Of a stretch of 64,000 nucleotides of DNA, positions 57,850-64,000 are shown in pieces. The position numbers and the translations under genes are program-made. This stretch comes from Tenrec ecaudatus (lineage: Eukaryota; Chordata; Mammalia; Afrosoricida; Tenrecidae). The notes below the pieces were generated by a model, which worked only from the letters and a program-made list of their open reading frames with translations, was not told the origin of the DNA and ran no database searches. The first letter of the stretch is position 1. Each line of letters opens with the position of its first letter. Location of the stretch: contig NW_027459426.1 in NCBI RefSeq assembly GCF_050624435.1, forward strand, positions 291,147-355,146, given 5' to 3'.

Positions 57850-60490
57850 TTTATGTTGAGATTCTTCCAGTAAGATATCCTTCATAGTGGACTTTCTCTG
57901 GTAGTTGCTGTACTTGTTATCTGAGAGCCATCTGACCTCTCTTCCCTTTTGATTTCCCATGGATATTAATGGTGGATTCAAGTAAAATGAAAGCCTTGAA
58001 AACTTTGATCTTTTCTCTATCATGGTGTCTATTCGTCCAGTTGTAAGATTTTTCCTTTTCTTTACACTGAATTGTAATCCACAGATCAGGCTTTGGTCTT
58101 CATCAGTAAATGATTCATGTACTCTTTACTTTTTGGAAGCAATATTGTGTTATCTGCATATTGTGGGTTGTTATCTAATCCCGATGCTACAACTTCTCCA
58201 ATTATTGGCTCAGCATACAGATTAAGTATGATGAAAGTATACAACCCTGATTGCACACCATTCCTGATTTTAAGCCATGAAGTAATCCCCTTGGTTTGTT
58301 AGAAAGATCATCTCTTAGTTTATTCATGGATTCAATAGAAGCACAATTAAGTTCCCTGGATTACACATTTTTAGCAGTGTTATATGAAATTTGTTATGAT
58401 TCGAACACTCAAATGACTTTGCACAGTCACTGAAATAAGTAACCAACAGCCTTCTGTTACTCTTTGCTTTCAGTCAAGAATCACCTGATATCTATAATAT
58501 TTCTCATTTCATGTCCTCTAATGAATGCAGCATGCATTTCTCCCAGTTTCTTAATACTTTACTGTTATAACTACTTTTGAATTAACATCTAGTATTTTAC
58601 TTGTATGTATTATTAATTATATTGTTCAATAATTTCCACAATTCTTTGAAATGAGCACAAACATAGATGCTTTCCAAGTCAGTTAGCCTTGTCAGTGGAT
58701 CTTCCAAATTTCTTGATCCAGTCTAGTGAGTAATCCCAGCACTGCATCATTTTTTTTGGGTAGGGTGGTGATGGTGGTGAGAGATTTCAATAAGCATGCT
58801 ATCAATTCCTGAAGCCTTGTTTTTGCTAATGTCTTTAGTACACATTGAAATTCTTAATCTTACACTAGCTCTCGAAATGTACGAATGTCCAAAAAATTCA
58901 GTACAGAAACTATGTGTATTCCTTCCATCATTTTTTGATAATTCCAGTATCATTTGATATTTTGCTCATAGACTCTTTCAATATTTCAACTCAAGGCTTG
59001 AATTTTCTGCATTTATTTCAGTTTGAGATATACTCAGTGTATTCTTTCTTTTTCGCTGACTAATTCCACGTTTGTGCACATTTCATTTGAATATTTTACT
59101 TTTTTTTCCTCTAGCTGCCTTTTGAATTATTCTGATCATTTCTTTTACTTCATTTTTTCCCACTTTTCTTTATCTACTCTATTTTCAAGAGTCCTGTTTA
59201 GAGTCCCTTTTGACATCTCTAGATATCACCATCATTACCATGGTCTTCTTTTTTTAATTCCTTTATTTTTAATGACTTTCTTTTCATCATATATGATATT
59301 CCTGAGGTTATTCCACAGTTTTTCTAGGTATTTAATAAACAATATTAAGTTTATCTAATCTCCCCTAGAGATGGCGTCTAGATTTTTGGAATATACTTGT
59401 GGTCATATTTCATTTCTAGTGGACTTGTTTTACTTTTCTTTATCTTTAACCTGAACTTGTGTATGTGCAATTAATTGAGGGTCTGTTTTAAAGTAGGTTC
59501 CTGTTCTTCTTTTGTATGATGATATTGATCTTTCCCATTGTCTCTTCCCACAGTTATAGTCCATTTGGTTTTGGTGTAGTCCATCTGGTGAGGTCCAGTT
59601 GTATAGCCACTGTTTATGTATAGTCATTGTTTATGTTGTTGAAAGGATATTTGCAATGAAGAAGTTGTCAGTCTCACAAAATTCTACCACGTGTTCCCCA
59701 GCTCCTTTTATATCCACATTGCCTACTACTTATGTTTCCTTGTTGTTTCCAACTTTCATTTTCAAATCACCAGTAAATATCAATTGATCTTGATTTCATG
59801 TTTGAACAAGTTCAATCTGCAGATGTTGGTGGATTTCTTCAACACTGGCTTTAGTGGCTTCTGCATAAGTTTTTATCATGGTTGCATTAACTTGTCATCC
59901 TTATATGGGTATTGATGTTATCCTACCACAACAGCATAGTACTTTAAGATAAGTCTTGAAATGTTTTTTTGATGATGATGATGATGATGATGAATACAAT
60001 GTCATTTCTCTTGAAATTTTCCTTTAGACATAGTAAACCATATGATTGTCTAATTCAAAATAACTACTGTCAGTCAACTTTAGTCTACTAATGGCTAGAA
60101 TATTGATCTTTATGTGTTCATTTGTTTTTACAACTTCCAATTTTGCTATATTTGTACTTGTAACGTTCCGTGTTCTGATTATAAATGGATGTTTGCAATT
60201 GTTTCCTCTCATTTTGAATAATGCCCCATCAGAAAATAAGGGTCTCGAAAGTGTTGCTCTATACATATCATTACGTCAATTCTGCAATTCTTCCTATCTT
60301 ATTTTGTGGACATTCCAACTTGAAAGGTTCATCCCTGACACTATGTCAAATAATGTTCCTCATCTTTACAAAGTTTTCAGGGTTAATTTTTGAGAATTGA
60401 ACTGGCTCAGAATGTTATGTTGAAATCCATTCATCACAATTGATCCTGCTACCATCATAACCACATTTAAGCCGCCACAGTGTAGCAAAT
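57850..60490 (-). mobile_element. RTE LINE copy B, antisense, 5' end to reverse transcriptase
   Basis: Read downward on the - strand, it starts with a region near 60,480 (tgttatgttgaaatccattc). Next comes an N-terminal block (INILAISRLKLTDSSYFELD near 60.05 kb) and endonuclease-linked WTSPDGLHQNQMDYNCGKRQ (59.5 kb). Old RT text is at 58.0-59.4 kb, including ADNTILLPKSKEYMNHLL near 58.1 kb. A GAT trinucleotide tract (59,971-59,992) interrupts it. Many frameshifts, no active product. Confidence 0.75.
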
Positions 60491-60573
60491 GGCAAACATG
60501 TGTGTATTTTGTCCATAGAATCCTTCGAAATAGGCAGTTCCCAGGTTATAAATATTAGACTTCATTAACAAGT

Positions 60574-62560
60574 CTTTGTTGTTGATATTTTTATTAGGTG
60601 CCACGGAGTCAGGTCCAACCCAGAGCAACCCTATTACCAGCAGACTAAACACTGCTTGGTCCTGCAGCATCCTCACAATTTTTCCTATGGTTGACAAGCC
60701 CATTATTGCAACTGCTATGTTAATCCATATCATTGAGGGCTTTCTTATTTTTAACTGCCCCTCCATTTTACCAAACATGATGTCCTTCTCCAAGAACTGG
60801 TCTCTCCTGACAACATGTCCAAAATATGTAAAATACTTTCCTCTAAGTGTGTTCCATCCTTGTCTCCAACGAGCACTCTGACCATATTCATTCGAAGGCA
60901 GATTTGTTTGTCCTTGTAGTCCATGATATGTCAATATTCTTCACTAGCATCACAATTCATATGTTCCTGTTCATTCGTCTTCCTTAGTTAATGTCCCAGT
61001 TTCATGTGCACATGAGGGTATTGAAAATACTATGCCTTAGGTCAGGCATGTCTTAGTCCTTAGAGTAACATCCTAATTTTCAGTATTCTAAAGAGGACTT
61101 CTGCAGCATATTTACCCAATATACCCAACCCATTGTATCACTTGATCTCTTGTCTGCTGCTTCCGTAAGCATTGATTGTGCATCTATGCAAGTTTAAATC
61201 CTTCAAAGTTTCCATTGTTTCTCCATTTATCATTTTTCCCTGTTGGTCCCTTTGTGTGGACCTTGGTCTTCTTTACATTGAGTTGTAATCCACACTGAAG
61301 GCTGTAATCCTTTATCTTCATCAACAAGTACCTTAAGTCCTCCTTACTTCCAGCAAGCAAGGTTATATCATCTGCATATCATAGTTTGTTAACCCTTCCT
61401 CCAATTCTGGTGCCACATTCTTCTTCATATAATCCAGCTTCTCTGATGATTTGTTCAGTAAACAGATTGAATAAATATGGCAAGAGGATGCAACCTTGAT
61501 GCAGAACTTTTCAGATCTCAATGCATGCAGTATTCCCTTGTTCTGTTTGCACAACTGCCTCTTGATGTATGTACAAGTTCTGCATGAATACAATGAGGTA
61601 TTCTGGAAATCCCATTCTTCTCAATACTATCCATAGGTTATTTAGATCCACATAGTCTAATGCTTTGACATAGTCAATAAAGCACAAGTAAACATCTTTC
61701 TGATATTCTCTACTTTCAGCTGAGATCCATCTGACATCAGCAATAGCATCCTTTGTTCCATGTCTTGTTCTGAATCTGGCCTGAAAATCTGGCAGCTCCC
61801 TGTAAATGGACTGCTGCAACCATTTTTTGATTATCTTCAGCAAAATTTTACTAGTATTTCATATCAATGATATTATTCACTATTTTGAGCATTCTGTTGG
61901 GTCACCATTCTTTGGAATGTGTACAGATATGAATCTCTTCCAGTCAGTCATTCAAGTATCTGTCTTCAAAATTCCCTGGCATAGACGAGTAAATGCTTCC
62001 AGTACTTCATGTGCTATTTGAAACATTTCGATTGGTATTCCATCAATTGCTGGAACCTTGTTATTTACAAATGCTTTCAATGTAGCTTGAACTTCTTCTT
62101 ATAGTAACATTGGTTCTTGCTCATATGCTACCTCCTAAACTGATGGAATGTTAAGTTTGTTTCTAATATAGTGACTCTATGTGTTATGTCATCTTCATTT
62201 GATGCTTCCTACTTATCATTCAATATTATGCCCATAGAATCTTTCAGTATTGCTACTCACGGTTTGAGTTCTTTCAGTTTAAGTATGTTGGGTATGTTCT
62301 TACTTTTCGGTTTTCTAACTCTTTGTCTTTGGATAGTTCATGATAATATTTAACTCTCTCTTCTTGAGCTGCCCTTTGAAATTTTCTGCTCAAACCTTTC
62401 ACTTCAACATATTTTCCCCAGTTTTTTAAAGTACTCTACAATTAAGGGTAAGCATCAGAGTTTCTCCTGACATCTTCTTTGATCTTTATTTCCTGTCTTT
62501 TTAGTGACCTTTTACTTCATGTATAATGTTCTTGACACATTACATTAGGAAAATATCCTG
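60574..62560 (-). mobile_element. RTE LINE copy A, antisense, reverse transcriptase to 3' tail
   Basis: On the - strand the RT block reads ELPDFQARFRTRHGTKDAIA, VYLCFIDYVKALDYVDLNNL and MGFPEYLIVFMQNLY, all diagnostic of RTE/BovB. Below it lie the palm-to-C-terminal parts and FGHVVRRDQFLEKDIMFGK (60.75-60.87 kb). The 3' tail is the complement of ggcacctaataaaaatatca at about 60,574-60,602. It sits directly beside the 5' end of copy B in the same orientation. Confidence 0.82.
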
Positions 62561-62629
62561 TACAGACCTCTTTAAAGTGTTCAAAAGCAAGGATATTACT
62601 TTGAGGACCAAGTCATACTTAAGCCAAAT

Positions 62630-63245
62630 CATGTGTGTTAAGCAGCGTTCCCTATAGAAACAAAACTAGGCCACTTATGATTATACAGGTTTTTATAGCA
62701 AAAAAGGAATACAGCAGCAAATGGGTCCACGTGGCAGTACAGACAGCTCAGTCCAACTCAATTTTGTGGAACAGTTAATATACTGAAGGTCCTTCCAGCT
62801 CCCACCAGCCACTTGCCCAAGGCCAAGGAAGCAAACAGTAGGAAGATGAGATGTTGAGGTGGAGCAGAGGCCAGTAGTGCAGGGTAGCAAGTAGCAAAGC
62901 ACCATGGTGTAGATGTAGGGGAATCAAGTGGCTGTGGGGTGGGGTGGCATCTGGAGTGGTGGGAAGATGAGTGGAGTCGGCCCGCAGGCAGCAGACACAG
63001 CAAAGTGGGGCAGTGCTAGGTCATGGAACAGTACCACACAGCAACTGGGTCCACCATGGTCCAGAGGTTGGCTCAGCCCACAGGTAGCGCAGCACATGGT
63101 TGAGACAGTGCAGCTAGCTCAGATAGCACGGTGGTCTGATCACCAGGGAGAGAGCGGAAGGGGTTTGGCTCAAGGAATCATTTATCTCAGTCACATCTTC
63201 AAAAGAGGTCATCAAGCTGGGACCTGATCAACAAGTTAAACTACC
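62630..63245 (+). repeat. Unclassified repeat-like region
   Basis: The late text aaaagaggtcatcaagctgg, gacctgatcaacaagttaaa is wording I recall from dispersed mammalian repeats, and the end cccaatcaagttgacacaaaacc (63,790-63,812) may belong to it after an interruption. Class unknown. Confidence 0.35.
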
Positions 63246-63379
63246 TACATCTTCTAATGTATGCCGTGTTGGCAAAAAACAATAACAATAACAACAACAA
63301 AAGAACCCAAACAAACCCAAAAATGCTATCACACCATATTTCAATTTCCTCTTTTGCATGTGATTTGGACATTGAATAA

Positions 63380-63730
63380 GGATGATCAAAGGAAACATGG
63401 CAAAGATGCATTTTGCCATGGACTGACAAAACAGGCATGTCTTGAAAGAAGTACAGCCAGAAGGCTATTTAGAGGCAAAGATAACACTTTCTCTCACAAA
63501 TTTGGGGGCATTGTATTAGGAGAGATTATTCTCTGGACATGGGTAATCATGCTTGTTAAAGTGGAGGGGGGTGTAAAAGAAACCCTGGATGAAAGAGACT
63601 GACAGAGTGGCTGAACAGTGGGATCATTGAACAATTGTGAGAATCCCTGAGATCTGAGAAGTGCTTCTTCCTGTTAGGCATAGGGTTGAGATGAGTCAGA
63701 ACTGACTAGTGGCATCTAATTGCACTGTAT
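63380..63730 (+). mobile_element. RTE LINE 3' end, sense
   Basis: Reads aagcaccc-like coding remnants (gaaagaagtacagccagaag), tttgggggcattgtattagg, gaaaccctggatgaaagaga, ctgacagagtggctgaacag, then the tail gaaggcatagggt-like ggcatagggttgagatgagt, cagaactgactagtggcatc. Same order as 29,205-29,612. Confidence 0.7.
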
Positions 63731-64000
63731 TAGATCTCATCAAGTGAAATTATTAGCTTTAACTGCCTAACGCTGGCTGAGAACGCTGGCCCAATCAAGT
63801 TGACACAAAACCTTATATCATAATTTCCATCATCTCCACTTTGTACTGAGTAATAATATTGTATACTTCTCCTTGATATTTTCTGCAGATATACTCTACT
63901 TGGTTTCAATGTGTTTCATTTGGTGATGTTCATATGAAGAGTCATCAATGATGTTATTGAAAAGGTTATTTCCAATTATTAGGAATTGGTCTTGCAAAAC

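Noticed and set aside
1..64000. IGHD, IGHJ or constant-region segments, tRNA or rRNA genes, CRISPR-like arrays
   Set aside because: I looked for 12-RSS pairs, WGxG J motifs and constant-domain exons, RNA-gene folds and regular spacer arrays by eye and found none that stood up.

Overview
This is mammalian genomic DNA from an immunoglobulin heavy-chain variable (IGHV) region. All recognisable V segments lie on the + strand in the first 21 kb. The remaining 43 kb is repeat-rich DNA in which I found no V segment. The host is most likely an afrotherian: many SINEs have the AfroSINE body and tail, RTE-type LINE copies share that tail, and a long L1 3' UTR family recurs. Two hAT-type miniature transposons resembling the SPIN and OposCharlie1 families point to a tenrec (Echinops-like). 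The species is an inference from repeat content recalled without a database.

Layout. 0.5-1.4 kb: a mutated IGHV1/7-like pseudogene and the 3' stub of an IGHV3-like pseudogene. 5.2-5.8 kb: an IGHV5-like segment with an intact V-region frame, an octamer promoter and an RSS, but with the leader acceptor AG changed to AA. 8.8-9.4 kb: an IGHV3-like pseudogene with a perfect octamer, a sound leader, a roughly 25-nt frameshifting deletion and a damaged RSS. 11.2-11.5 kb: a decayed IGHV3-like relic. 15.1-17.1 kb: a processed COX11 pseudogene (- strand) with its own target-site duplication, itself split by a younger L1-tail insertion with a second duplication. 20.0-20.6 kb: an IGHV4-like segment with octamer, leader, splice sites, open V exon and consensus 23-RSS. 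It is the only V segment here that looks fully functional, and it has an unusual extra cysteine pair.

21-64 kb is a mosaic of L1 pieces (old ORF2 remnants, an L1 with 5' end and ORF1 only, and several 3' UTR copies), RTE LINE copies mostly in antisense, AfroSINEs, hAT and mariner relics, a MIR, and several repeat families I cannot name. No D, J or constant-region segment was seen. No host protein-coding gene outside the IGHV set is well supported, apart from one exon-like stretch near 43.0 kb.

How the parts work together: each V unit has the order octamer, leader exon, short intron, V exon and 23-bp-spacer RSS, used by RAG recombination to join D-J segments. The repeats explain almost all other long open frames. 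I did not find a new biological system. The most notable items are the IGHV5-like splice-site lesion with an in-frame retained intron, the paired cysteines in the IGHV4-like segment, the dimeric L1-tail retroposon seen twice, and the two hAT elements with recognisable 8-bp duplications.
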